Part shown: positions 10,623-20,648 of the stretch, in pieces | Layout: every line of letters begins with the position of its first letter | How positions within the stretch are numbered: the first letter of the stretch is position 1 | From: Gonium pectorale | Lineage: Eukaryota > Chlorophyta > Chlorophyceae > Chlamydomonadales > Volvocaceae | Assembly (NCBI GenBank): GCA_001584585.1 | Contig: LSYV01000052.1 | Coordinates: 303,063 to 323,710, forward strand | Direction: 5' to 3' | DNA: 20,648 bases | Made by a program: the position numbers and the translations under genes | Notes under the pieces: generated by a model | Seen by the model: the letters and a program-made list of their open reading frames with translations, nothing else | Told to the model about the DNA's origin: nothing | Databases searched by the model: none

Positions 10623-10955
10623 TGGACTGTCGAATGACGAGCTCCGCATGGATTGCGGATCCTAGTGCGGTAGTGAATAGTGTAGTAACCGGAGATCCTC
10701 CCGCCTTTCACCCAGGCCCACCCATGCCGGCACTGACTTCGAGCCGCCGTCTCTCTCCCTTGGCCCCCGGCCCGGCCCATATCCATCGAGAACTCGTCGC
10801 GATCGCTGTCTTTTAGCTATGCTCACCTGCGCGCCTCCTGCGGGGCGACCAGGAATACCGTGGCCTACACTGACGTCCCCGCTTTGGCCCGATGCTCTGC
10901 CTTCTCTGGACATCCTCCTGGTGATACGCCAGGCGCCCGATGTTACTGCCTGGCT
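10623..10955 (+). repeat. Diverged direct repeat, copy 1
   Basis: Matches 11641-12106 in the same orientation through shared blocks in the same order: GAGCTCCGCATGGAT against TAGCTCCGCATGGAT, then GCCGGCACTG, CTCTCCCTTGGC, a block ending in CCGGCCCA, then GATGCTCTGCC and CTCCTGGTGATACGCC. The approximate limits are where the resemblance becomes visible by eye. Confidence 0.75.
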
Positions 10956-11430
10956 CCTGTCTGCCAGGCGGTCTGTGAGCCCCACTCACAGACCGCCCTG
11001 CGCGCCTGGGGACGGTGCTCAACACCGGCAACAAAACCATGCGAGACGCAGCGCAACCACTTGCAGCCCCAGCTCCCGTCACAACCCAGCGGCAACAACG
11101 ACACCGGCCAGCCGATTCTACCACATTTACATCTCGTGTGGAGGGGCGAAGCGCCAAAGTGCTGCGAGGCGCCCATGGGGTATTGGTTGGGAGCGGTGGG
11201 AAAGAATGGCCGAGGGCAAAGGCAGGTCCGAACGTGCGCGGCGCTTTTGCCCGGGCACGAGTGTATCAGGCACCCAGGGGCAGGGAGGGGGGCGCCCGGC
11301 CGGGATGGAGTTGGCGGTGCCATCGAGTCGTGTATAGAGCTGCCGTTGCGAGCTGTGCTGGGCCGGCCAACGTCGCTCATGAACAAGTGCACATCGCATT
11401 GCATTAGCCAGTTGTTAGGCCACACCACAC

Positions 11431-11470
11431 GCTTGTGCCTAAAAACATGGCCATGTTGTTAGGCACAAGC
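11431..11470. repeat. 40-bp near-perfect palindrome without spacer
   Basis: The left arm begins GCTTGTGCCTAA and the right arm ends TTAGGCACAAGC. Inside, AAACATGG faces CCATGTTG, leaving one mismatch over 20 pairs and no loop spacer. The block GTTGTTAGGC occurs just outside the left arm (11411-11420) and again within the right arm (11455-11464). The structure could be a hairpin of a mobile element, a cruciform site, or part of a small-RNA precursor. Nothing in the sequence decides. Confidence 0.8.
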
Positions 11471-11640
11471 GCAGGCATATCTGCACCCCACCTTCCTTAC
11501 AGTGCACCGCCAACCGGAACGATCCGCGGCCTGGCCAGGCGCGGGACGAGGGGAACGGGAGTTCGCCTCTGTAACCGGAACCACCATGCCGGAAAACACA
11601 GGCTTACCGCGGCCACACGGCCTTTCCTCGTGCGATTAGC

Positions 11641-12106
11641 TGGACTGCCGATTGACTAGCTCCGCATGGATCGTGGATCTTACTCGTGTCCCGGGCGCCC
11701 TCCTGCCTCTCACTCAGGCCCATCCAGGCCGGCACTGGCTTCAATCCGCCATCTCTCCCTTGGCACGCCGTCTCTTCCCCTTGGCCCCAGCCCGGCCCAA
11801 ATCCATCGGCAATGCCTCCGAATCTCTGCGGCGTCATGACAGCTGTCTCTCAGCAATGCTCGCCTGCGCACCTCCTGTGGCGCGACCGGAAATACTGCGG
11901 CCTCAAGGTCAAAAAACTCTGGCACCCCCATCTTGGCCGCAATTGGCCCGAGTTGGCCCTCGGACTTTGTACTTAAATCTACCCATGGCCGCACAGGCTT
12001 TGACGGGTACCTGTAACATGTAACATGTAAGTCCTGGTCACGATGCTCTGCCTTTCCTGGACAGCCTCCTGGTGATACGCCCGGCGCCGGATGCTCATGC
12101 CCGCCT
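11641..12106 (+). repeat. Diverged direct repeat, copy 2
   Basis: Partner of 10623-10955. It is longer by about 130 bases, mostly extra sequence between the CGACCGGAAATACTGCGGCC block and the shared GATGCTCTGCC block. That extra part contains the triple TGTAA cluster at 12012-12030. About 690 bases of unshared sequence, including the palindrome, separate the two copies. Confidence 0.75.
12012..12030 (+). repeat. Three TGTAA motifs at 7-base spacing
   Basis: TGTAACA TGTAACA TGTAA begin at 12012, 12019 and 12026. It is a short tandem repeat of the algal poly(A) signal pentamer, with no recognisable gene upstream that it would terminate. Confidence 0.6.
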
Positions 12107-13214
12107 ATTGACCCTGCTCTATGACAAACGAGGGCAGCCTAGCGTCCAGGGCCTCCGCATCACTAGGTTCGTTGCTGCACACAGCAACTTACAAGCTAAC
12201 CGCAAAGCGCGCCTGCTCGTCTCCCCCGCCCGCCATGCCCTGTACTCGGCGCGCTGCTGGAAACATCGAACCCCGGGTGCGTATGACCGTAGAGGCTGCC
12301 TTCCCTGTTGCCGTTTCCTTTTTCGCGCCCTCCTTGCCAGCCTTTGTCATTCTGTTCCACCGGAACTTAAAGCCGACTCGGGCGTGCCCATCACAGAATC
12401 ATACCCGAACTATACAACTTCGCCTGCGAGATGTATGGCCCGTTTCACAAAGGCCCTCCACAACAGCCGCTATAAACTGCTCTCACACTTCACACAGCAC
12501 CACGCAGCACCTAGTGCAGCACGCCTTCCACTACGCTCGCCGAACTGCAGCCTTGAGCGACCTTTGCTGGCTTATGCACCTCGAGCCTATGCACCCCGTG
12601 ACTCAGCGGCCTACCAGCCCTCGTAGCCGCACCGGCACGCCCACCCCTCCCAGCCCAGCCCACCCGCCGGCGTGCCAGCCCATCACCGTGTCGCGAGTCC
12701 GGTCGCCGCTGCACATGCCATACATCCACCGTCGCCTCCACTCGAGTGGTGGCCGCAGGCACTGCTGCCGTACCCGCCCATGCTTCCCGACCTCGCGGCC
12801 TTCTGCCCCTGCACTAACCACCGGTCCACCGGCGGTCGACTACTGGGGAGGGAGGGCTTTGGCCTGCATCTGCGCGTGGCCGTCCACGCCGCGTCTACAC
12901 GCTCGCGACGAGTGCCTGGTGGCTCGTCTGCCCGCCTTCTGTACTTCGCCTGCCATGTATGCAATGTAGGAAAACTTGATGCGTCGCGCCGTACTACGGC
13001 GTACACATCCCGACTGTGTCTCATGGTCTGGACCTGGAATGCCCTGATATACATGTGTATACCTCACACATACGTCGCCGTGGGCCGTGGGTGCCGTGCA
13101 GTCCTTACGATTGGACCCTCGTTGCCTGGTAAAGAATGGCGCATGTGCCGCCGCGACGCAGTCCTGGTCCGACGGCGTTACCCCTCTTGCCTGTCGCACA
13201 CCTCGTACATGTAT

Positions 13215-13253
13215 TGTAACCGCTGCTGTAACCCACTGAGACGTGTGTTGTAA
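13215..13253 (+). repeat. Second cluster of three TGTAA motifs
   Basis: TGTAA occurs at 13215-13219, 13227-13231 and 13249-13253, each followed by C, about 230 bases before the channel start codon. It may mark the 3' end of an unrecognised plus-strand transcript or may be chance. Confidence 0.45.
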
Positions 13254-13485
13254 CTCGCTGCTGCTTTTGCCCGCTGGAACATGTGATGTGCCACCCACGG
13301 CGCCACCCCTCTCGACTTCTGCCTGTACCGACCCAACCGCCTGCCGGCCAAACCCTGGATTCCAACGGTTTGCGTTTAGGACCACATCGCGACACATCCA
13401 TACTATTTTGCTACATGCATATCATTTGACAACAGAAATAAATCGTGAGGCCAACAACGCATTCTCTTCAAATATCCTTTCGACT

Positions 13486-16400
13486 ATGACTCCTGCAGCG
13501 CACACACGAAACGGTTTAGTCTGTAAGCGAGCTGCTTTAGGAGCCGCACATCTCGGACTGTTGACAGTTTTCACGTTCAGCTTGTCTCGCGCACAGCTCC
13601 CATATCCATTTCTGGGCTCAGATGGACCGATTCCCAACAACGATGGAAGCAGCTCTGGGCAGCGGCAGTTTGACGTTCTTACCACGGGTAAGGCGCGGGG
13701 TGCCTGTCTAACGCCTGCCTGTGTCCACCTGCTTCCACTTCGCCCACCCAACCCTGCTCTCGACCCCATACCGGTATACTACTTTCATTCTGCAGTCTTG
13801 CTCGAGCGCCTGACGCATCTGGACGAGCAGGCCAACGCCTATGGGGTGGGTACCAGCCTGCGGTATCTGGAAGTAGGTCGTGTGTTGGAAAGAATGGGGT
13901 TTCGGCGGGCAAGACGCCAGCGGAGGTTCCGTAGCGTCGGCGCAGCCACTGCTGCGATCGCCCAAGCGGCCTGTTGAGCCAGCCCGTCTCTGGCGTGCAG
14001 GCGGGTATGCATGTCCACGGGTAATTCGCTCATTCGCCATATGCCCATGGTGGGGAAGGCCATACATACATGTATGGTAGTAGCACGCACCAGCACGCCC
14101 GCACGCAAGGTGGGTGTCTGCGGTGTGGCTGCGGCGTGGTTCGGGAGCAAGGTCCACCGTTTTGTCGCCCCACCCACGCACATCTCCGCACCGCCGGCCA
14201 CGCTGTCTGGAGGACAGCCCAGCCCAGCTCAGCTCAGCTAATGTATCCAGCCCAGCCCAGCGCCCCAGCAGCCCAGCGTGAAGTACTTAGAGGGTCACTT
14301 AGTTGGGTCGGGCTCATGGGCTGCCGGCTAGGTTGTTTTTGTTGCTTATAGACCTGTTTTGAAAAGAACTGTTCCGCATACATAACACACATCAACGCCA
14401 GCCACAAGGCGGACAGGGCCGGGTGGCGGTCAGGCAGAACACAGGGACCTCATTCCTGGCTGGGTCGTAGCCCCGTCAGCGGCCCAGTGCTCTGGCCCTT
14501 TGCATCGTCGCGCGTCCCCCCCATCGAATGTTTGAGGTGCGTCACCTGCAGCTGTGCCTCACCCAGTCCCTGGCGCGTCGCATTGCCCCGTTCTCCACCT
14601 GGCCGCCCCATCCCCTCTCCCCGGCCATTCGCCTGCACTCCACCCACCGCCCGGCCATATCACCTTTGGCCACGCGGTCCTCTCCAGCCTCCCTCCCCTT
14701 CCCACCGCCTGCCGCTGCAACGCAGGCCGTGTGGTGGGTGGTGCTCAGCTGGCGAGACGCGCGCGCACCCGCCGTCGTGGAGCAGGCCACCGCCTCCGCC
14801 ATGGCGCCCGGCGGCAGCTGCGGCCGGCCCTGCGACAGCGGCGGGCTGGCGACCATGGGCTGCTGCGACGGCATCTGGATGCCGCACATGGAGATGCCCA
14901 ACCTGCTGTCATTTGCAGACGTACGGCTGGCTGGAATGGGGGTCCATGTCTGGGTGCTGTCGCGGGGATCTATCCATAGGCATGCCGCACGAGAGCTGGG
15001 GTTCGGTCTGGGTGGGGCCCGGGGCGAGGAAGGCCTCGATGCGGCTCTCAAAGGGGCGCTATGTTTGCTGCATGTGGAGCTGCTCGGCTGCCTAGGGTAG
15101 GCCGACGCGAGGCGAAGGGGTTTCCGAGGGAGTTCTCAACTTTTTCGGGGCGTCAGTTGGGGCCTCACGAAGGTATGCACGGCGGTCTTTAGAGGGCCGG
15201 GGTGCGGTCTTGTATACCGCACGGGGGCAGGCCGCAGATCAAGGGGGGCGAGGGGACGCTCAGCGCGCACAAGTGCACCCCGCCACCCTCCCCCGCTGCT
15301 GCATTGCCCACGACAGGACCAGCAGCCCAGGTATCGCATCAACGCCAACACCAGCAGCGGCGTTGTCACGTGGCGCACCCGCATTGTGGGCACCTGGTGA
15401 GACCGCCGGGCCTCGACTGCCCCCACGCTGCCATGAAGCAAAGGGCTGGGGACCGCGAGATGCCGTTCCAACCGGGGGGGTCGAGTGGGGACTGGCAGGT
15501 TGGGGTCGCGACTGGTCCCGGCTCGCTGCACCCCCCCCCGCCCTGGCTTCTCTATCTGAGGATGCCTTCCAAACCCACTGCCTCCTCCGCCTCCCCAGGT
15601 CCGCCCCGCTGGACTACCGCGCATACCCCTTCGACCATCAGCATCTGCTGCTTGAGCTGTCCATCCACGACAGCCAGGCGGGGGCAGCGGGGCTCAAGTG
15701 GGAGCGAGTGGACAAGCTGAACAACACGGCGCACACAAAAGGGTAATGACGGGGCGAAAATGCACGAAAACGGAGTGCAGAGGTAGTAGTGCTGGGACAC
15801 ACGAGGGGTAAGGCCGGCACATGGATGTGTTCACGTGAACAATCCCTGGCGGCCCGCGCGCAGGCCGGACTTCAGCGGCTGGAACCTGGTGTCCATGAGG
15901 GCCAAGATCTACGACAGTCGTACGTGCTATCAGCAGTACGACGTTGCGGAGCCACGGTAGGGGTTGTCCGGGTGTAGGCCGGGCACACCAATCCAGTTGG
16001 GGAGCGGCGGCTAGCCTTATCTCTCCAAGCCGCTCGTCAATACGCGCCCCCTTCTGCACCTTCCCGTACAGGTATGCGGCGCCCGATGGCAGGTACGAGT
16101 CTGTACGGCTGGCCGACCGGCGCGTGTCCGACAACCGCATCGCGGGCAGCAGCTCGCCCGACGGGTGCGGCTCACACGGCGGAGAGTCGTACGAGGAGGC
16201 ACGCGCGCTGTACGGCCCTATTGTATTGGTGGCTGACTTCATGGTGAGTGTTGCGCATGGGACGGGGGTAGCCGGGGCCGCGGATAATGCAGGACGGGGC
16301 CGGCATGACGGAGGTGGGGGGTGGGGGTCACGAGCGCCAGATTCCGTTGTCGCCGTCCGTTATCCCCGCACCAATGCGTTCGGCGTGACGCAGGACGAAG

Positions 16401-19400
16401 CAATCTCACTGCTGGCAGGGGCAGTGCACTCGGGGGGTGGGGGCGCGGCCGATGAGATGGTTCATCAACCGAGCGCGTTTCATCGGTTGCGCAGGGCCGA
16501 TTTCCATATGTGGGGCTTGCGGCCAGCCCCAAGACCGGCGCCGTGTGAGTTCTGTGTTGCATGTGCACGCGTCGTGTTCAAGACACGAAAAAAGCAGCAA
16601 GCAAACAACAAGTGGACAGCAAACGAGCAAGCAACCAACCTAGCCGGCAGCCCACCGACCCGCGCCGTGAGTGTGCTGCACATAAGTGTGCCGTACGTCC
16701 GGGCCCGTACAGGTGAAGCGGGTGGCATCGTACTACCTCCTGACGAACGTGGTCCCTGTGCTGATCATGACGCTCGTCACATTCGTGGTGTTCTTCATGC
16801 CGCACGACGCGTTGGGCGACCGCATGAGTGAGTGGGGCGTCCGTCGGGGCTGTGGGGCTTGGGATGTTGGGGTTGGGGCGGCGGGGCATTCGTTTTGACG
16901 TTGGGGCTTGCGCTCTGGCGCTGGGACTGGGGCCGGTAGGGCTTTCGGGCGCGCGCAGGGAACCTCCTGGACACGCGACACACCGCAGCTCCATGCCACG
17001 TGACTCCTAACCACGTGTTCCGGGCCATGTAAAGCCAACCCTATCTGATCGCCAGAGGCCTTTCTGATCGCCTGCACCGCACCGGTTTGGGAGAGAGTCT
17101 GCGTGTAGATGTCTTTTCCTTACCCCAATCAAGGCGACGGGGCGGCAGGGACATACGAGAACGACGTGGAAGCGGGAGGGCCGCAGTTGTTGGCGGTGGC
17201 GGTGGTGAGCGGCACGTCGGGATTGGCGAGGGAATATGAGCTGCCCTGATCGCCTCGTTCCGGGCAGTTGAGGGCTCTATCCTCTTCTGCTTCTGTGCCC
17301 CACCAGCACCCGAGAGCTAAGACCCCACCCCCGCCCTGCGCGGCCTCCACGCTCGCGCCCCCACGCCCCCCCGCAGGCGTGGTGCTGACGATGTTCCTGT
17401 CGCTGACGGCCATGCAGTTCGTGTTCGACTTCCCACCGGCCAACTACATGAACGCGCTACAAATGGTGCCGCGGGACGCGGGGGCGCGCGGGGGGCTGGT
17501 TGGGGACGGGAGGGAGGGCCTGACTGAGGCGGGGTGCGCGGGGCAGCACCATCGGCGCCAGATTGGGTGGCGGGGCGGGGCGTTCAGCAGTAAGGCCGTG
17601 TGGCGGTGCATTGACTGTAGGGTTACTGATGAGACAGGAAGCCGTGGCGACCCTGGCCCGGTCTCCTCCGATCTGATCGCATGTTACCCACTCACCGGCC
17701 AGCCAGCGATTTAGCGTCCGCCGAACCACACACGACATCACCAACGGCATCCCGCAGGTGGTGCTCGTATCGTACATTCTCATCACACTTGCGTGCGTCG
17801 AGTGCCTGCTGGTCAACCGGCTGGTCACGGTGGCGGAGCTGCTCAGCAACGAGCGGGCCTGCGCCCCCAAGTACAGCGGCCTGGTTGAAGAGTGAGTAGG
17901 GGCCAGCGTCAAGGTGCGCGGCAACGCACAGTTGCAATTACCAGGTTGCCAGTGGTTGCACCGCACGGCAGCACACGGGCACAGTGTGGCGGCGCCGTGC
18001 CGGGCGGGCTCGGCTATTGCGGGGTGGAAAGCGGGGGAAAGGTCAGTGGCGGTGCTGCAAGTGTTGCCATGGCCGTGTCCGCTGGGATGGCGGGACGCGG
18101 CATGCCCGCACGCGTGCGGTTATGTGCTCTTTATTTGTTGGTACATACGTTATGCACGGTAGGACTGCTGCGCCCCTGCAGGCACTGCAGCTCGTTGGTG
18201 TTCATCCCCTTTCTCCTTCAATCTCCCGCAGTGCCCGGTTCGAGCGCTACCTCTTGAAGGAGCTCCTGGGCAGCCGGGCCACGCGCTCGCATGCCAGCAG
18301 GGTGCGCCTGCTCCGCACCGTTGGCTCCCGGCAGCGGCGGACGGCGGGCGCGGTCGGCAGCAGCGGCGGCGATGGCGGCAGTGACAACGGCCACGCCAGC
18401 GGCGCAGGGGACAAGCCAGCCGCGGGGCCGGCGGTAGGAGGCGACTCGTCCCGCGGCGAGGCACTGTGTGCGCTGTCGAACGCTGGCTCGCTGCGCCCCG
18501 CGGAGAGCACCGGTGCTGGCAACGGCGGCGGGCTCGGCGGACTCGGTGGAGGGGCAAGTTCACACGGCCCAGTGCTGGATCCGGCCACCGACGTTAAGGT
18601 GGGCCGATGCAGGGGCGTGCGTCTGGCGCGGATCCTCGGTGATTCCGGGCCGGGCACGGAAGAGGGTTCTCTGTTGATGCCAGGACGCGCGTGCGCTCCG
18701 CCCCCTCAGCCCGCCGCCCTGCACAATGTTGCCCTGTAACGCATCGTGCGGTCGTGCCGCCGCCCGACGTGCTCATGGCCCCGCGACCTCGCCGCGACCG
18801 CCCGCAAGCACCGGTCTTGCGATGCGAGGGGACATGGCGGCTGCGGGTTGAGGGCCGAAACGTAATCTCAGCTCCGCAGCCAAGTTAACTGAACTGTTCA
18901 CGTGTTGCTCGCTGCCGTGAATCCAACACGTCTTGCTCATCCTCACCGTTATACAACTGCCAACTGCCAACAGCACGTGGTCGTCTCTATCCCGGGCCAT
19001 GGCGAGGAGCCGGCGCCGACTGCCATCAGCTGGCAGTCAACTGCCAACCACCACACAGCAACTGACACGGGGCCAGCTCGCCTGCTGCGCATCCAGTCCG
19101 AGCCGCATTCCGGCGCGGCTGCGGCCAAGGCCGTGGGCGGCGCGGCTTTCTTAGCCCATGCCACACCCAACGCCACACCTGCCCACCACCTGCGACTCTG
19201 CGTCGGCTCGCACGACCACCCGCAATGCCCGGGCAGCGCGCGGGCGGCTGCACCCGCCGCCATACCAGGCGCCAACGTTGGCAGCAGCACGCGTGCCGAG
19301 CACGGCGAGGTCGTAACGACGACCGCCGGCGAAACAGCGGCCACTCTCGGCCCGGAGCCGCAGGCTGCTTACAATGCCGCTGCGGGTGCCGGGCGCTCCC

Positions 19401-19858
19401 GCCACTCCGTCAAGCCATGCAGTATCAACTCCGTCGCCAGCGCCGGCTCCTGCGGGGGCACTAACGGAGGCGCGCCGGCCAAGGAGGATGACGGGCGGCT
19501 GATCGGGCGCGGCAGCAGCAAAGCGTCCAACTCTATGTCACCGCCACCGCCACCTCAGTCCCACGGGGTGCGGGCGCTGCTGCAGCGCTGCCGGTCGCTG
19601 GGTGTGCGCGGCACCCTGCGCGCCCTGACGGCGGCGGCCTGGCAGTGGCTGGTCGCGACGGTGTGCGCGCCGCTCCGAGTCTACCTGCACTGCCGCGAGG
19701 ACCACGAGTTCGCGCTGTTTGTGGCCAACCGCATTGACTGGTGGACCTGCGTGATCAGCGTCTCATTCTACGCGGTAATAATCACGGTGCTCCTGTGGGT
19801 GCAGTCCGAGGTGGGCGACCACCGGCTCATGCTGGGAAACCGGCCGGGTAACATGTAA
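13486..19858 (+). CDS. Pentameric ligand-gated ion channel subunit (Cys-loop/Pro-loop superfamily)
   Basis: Membrane channel subunit expected to form a five-membered ring; the ligand is unknown. Exons: 13486-13687, 13796-13845, 14726-14920, 15317-15396, 15599-15742, 15864-15956, 16072-16243, 16713-16827, 17377-17465, 17758-17891, 18232-18598, and a last exon starting at 18974, 19037 or 19097 (all in phase) to TAA 19858; about 800-841 aa. The chosen ATG gives an N-terminal signal peptide (1-36, SRA before Q). Ligand domain: LLERLTHLDEQANAYG (strand 1), VVLSWRDAR (92-97 region), IWMP (134-137), SGVVTW, SAPLDYRAYPFDHQHLLLEL (loop, 177-196). M1 follows VKRVASYYL with P327. M2 runs from DRMSVVLTMFLSLTAMQFVF (348-367), then PPANYM. 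M3 is about 381-402. A low-complexity cytoplasmic loop of at least 300 aa follows, then M4 (WWTCVISVSFYAVIITVLLW) close to the C-terminus. The loop cysteines are Ala178 and Leu192. Exon 4 could also begin at 15323 or 15326. Confidence 0.9.
14215..14277. repeat. CAGCC/CAGCT pentamer repeat in channel intron 2
   Basis: Two short runs of CAGCC and CAGCT units (14215-14239 and 14248-14277) lie inside the 880-base intron 13846-14725. It is a simple sequence repeat with no evident function. Confidence 0.7.
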
Positions 19859-19933
19859 GATAAGTAAAGAGCGCAGTGTCGTACGACATACGACTTGTGT
19901 GCATCTATGGCTAGTTTGTGGAGTAGTGCTCCT

Positions 19934-19938
19934 TGTAA
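19934..19938 (+). terminator. TGTAA poly(A) signal of the channel gene
   Basis: TGTAAA lies 76 bases after the channel stop codon, a normal distance for a volvocine 3' UTR. Another TGTAA overlaps the stop codon itself (19854-19858), so this downstream copy is the likelier signal. Confidence 0.6.
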
Positions 19939-20104
19939 ATAGCGCGCCTTAACGTGACACACACAGCAAATAGCTCGTTGAGCAGGCTTGTCATCGGATG
20001 CTCTAAGGACCGTGGTAATACTGGTACTGTACATACGGCACTGTGAGACGAGATTTATGGCGGGCACCTGTGCGTGGAATTATCATTTGTGCTGTGTGCG
20101 TTGT

Positions 20105-20109
20105 TTACA
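20105..20109 (-). terminator. TGTAA motif downstream of H3 stem-loop
   Basis: On the minus strand TGTAA lies about 85 bases after the H3 stop and 22 bases past the histone stem-loop. If used, the gene could make polyadenylated mRNA as well as stem-loop-ended mRNA. A chance pentamer cannot be excluded. Confidence 0.35.
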
Positions 20110-20131
20110 GTACTCCGTTGATTTAGATGGT

Positions 20132-20147
20132 GGTGTTGAGAAACACC
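20132..20147 (-). terminator. Histone mRNA 3' stem-loop
   Basis: On the minus strand the sequence is GGTGTTTCTCAACACC: a perfect 6-bp stem with the 4-base loop TCTC, 46 bases after the H3 stop codon. Length, position and loop fit the stem-loop of replication-dependent histone mRNAs, which binds the stem-loop binding protein and directs 3' end formation without poly(A) in animals and in volvocine algae. Confidence 0.88.
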
Positions 20148-20193
20148 GGGTTTGTTGTGCTGCACGCCGAGGCGGGAACCAAGCTGCTGGCGC

Positions 20194-20646
<453 letters not shown>

Positions 20647-20648
20647 CT

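Larger units (their letters stand above)
9873..13485. other. Gene-poor intergenic region with repeats
   Basis: About 3.6 kb lie between the RAD21 start codon (minus strand) and the channel start codon (plus strand), so the two genes diverge and both promoters should be here. I recognise no protein. The longest open frame (12121-12969, plus) gives a Pro/Ser/Arg/His-rich peptide with no family signature and no splice-supported extension. The region holds a diverged direct duplication (10623-10955 and 11641-12106), a 40-bp palindrome (11431-11470) and two triple TGTAA clusters, which together suggest old transposon remnants or a noncoding transcript. No clear TATA box was identified for either gene. 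Confidence 0.6.

Noticed and set aside
12121..12969. 282-codon plus-strand open frame as a new gene
   Set aside because: Composition is Pro/Ser/Arg/His-rich with no domain, no signal peptide and no repeated structure. It starts close to the right end of a repeat copy. An open frame of this length is common in GC-rich DNA.
13243..13485. Upstream in-frame ATG for the channel gene
   Set aside because: It would add 81 residues ahead of the signal peptide. The sequence just before 13486 is AT-richer and UTR-like, and only the 13486 start places the hydrophobic segment at the N-terminus.
17984..18739. 251-codon plus-strand open frame as a separate gene
   Set aside because: Its middle part is exon 11 of the channel (18232-18598); the rest is flanking intron read through.

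Overview
The window looks like nuclear DNA of a volvocine green alga (Chlamydomonas/Volvox relatives). It is GC-rich, with many short introns bounded by GT...AG, TGTAA motifs near gene ends, long Ala/Gly/Ser-rich low-complexity protein stretches, and a histone H3 of the algal type (135 codons with Met, one residue shorter than plant or animal H3 near K27) followed by a replication-type histone stem-loop. No bacterial operon or phage structure is visible.

Layout. (1) 1-135, + strand: the last 44 codons of a gene entering from the left, tentatively the C-terminal end of a class III adenylyl/guanylyl cyclase domain. 136-2652 is UTR/intergenic sequence with simple repeats and one copy of a dispersed repeat. 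(2) 2653-9872, - strand: a ten-exon gene for the cohesin alpha-kleisin RAD21/SCC1, with a near-canonical N-terminal SMC3-binding domain, a C-terminal winged helix, and a very long low-complexity linker (model about 1547 aa). (3) 9873-13485: 3.6 kb without a recognisable gene. It holds a diverged direct duplication, a 40-bp near-perfect palindrome and two triple clusters of TGTAA. (4) 13486-19858, + strand: a twelve-exon gene for a pentameric ligand-gated ion channel (pLGIC) subunit with signal peptide, beta-sandwich ligand domain, M1-M4 and a large M3-M4 cytoplasmic loop. (5) 20194-20601, - strand: intronless histone H3, tail-to-tail with the channel gene.

The most interesting object is the channel. 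I reconstructed its exons by hand. The first ten intron phases fit exactly and bring together every hallmark of the Cys-loop/Pro-loop superfamily: WRDxR, WxP, a YPFDxQ loop, M1 with its proline, an M2 pore helix, and M3. The two cysteines that name the metazoan family are replaced by Ala and Leu, and the pore has an Asp at -1' and no Pro-Ala insertion, which predicts a cation channel. It therefore combines prokaryote-like loop chemistry with a metazoan-like large intracellular loop. The genes are otherwise functionally unrelated: chromosome cohesion, nucleosome assembly, membrane signalling and possibly cyclic nucleotide synthesis. I see no sign that they form a system together.
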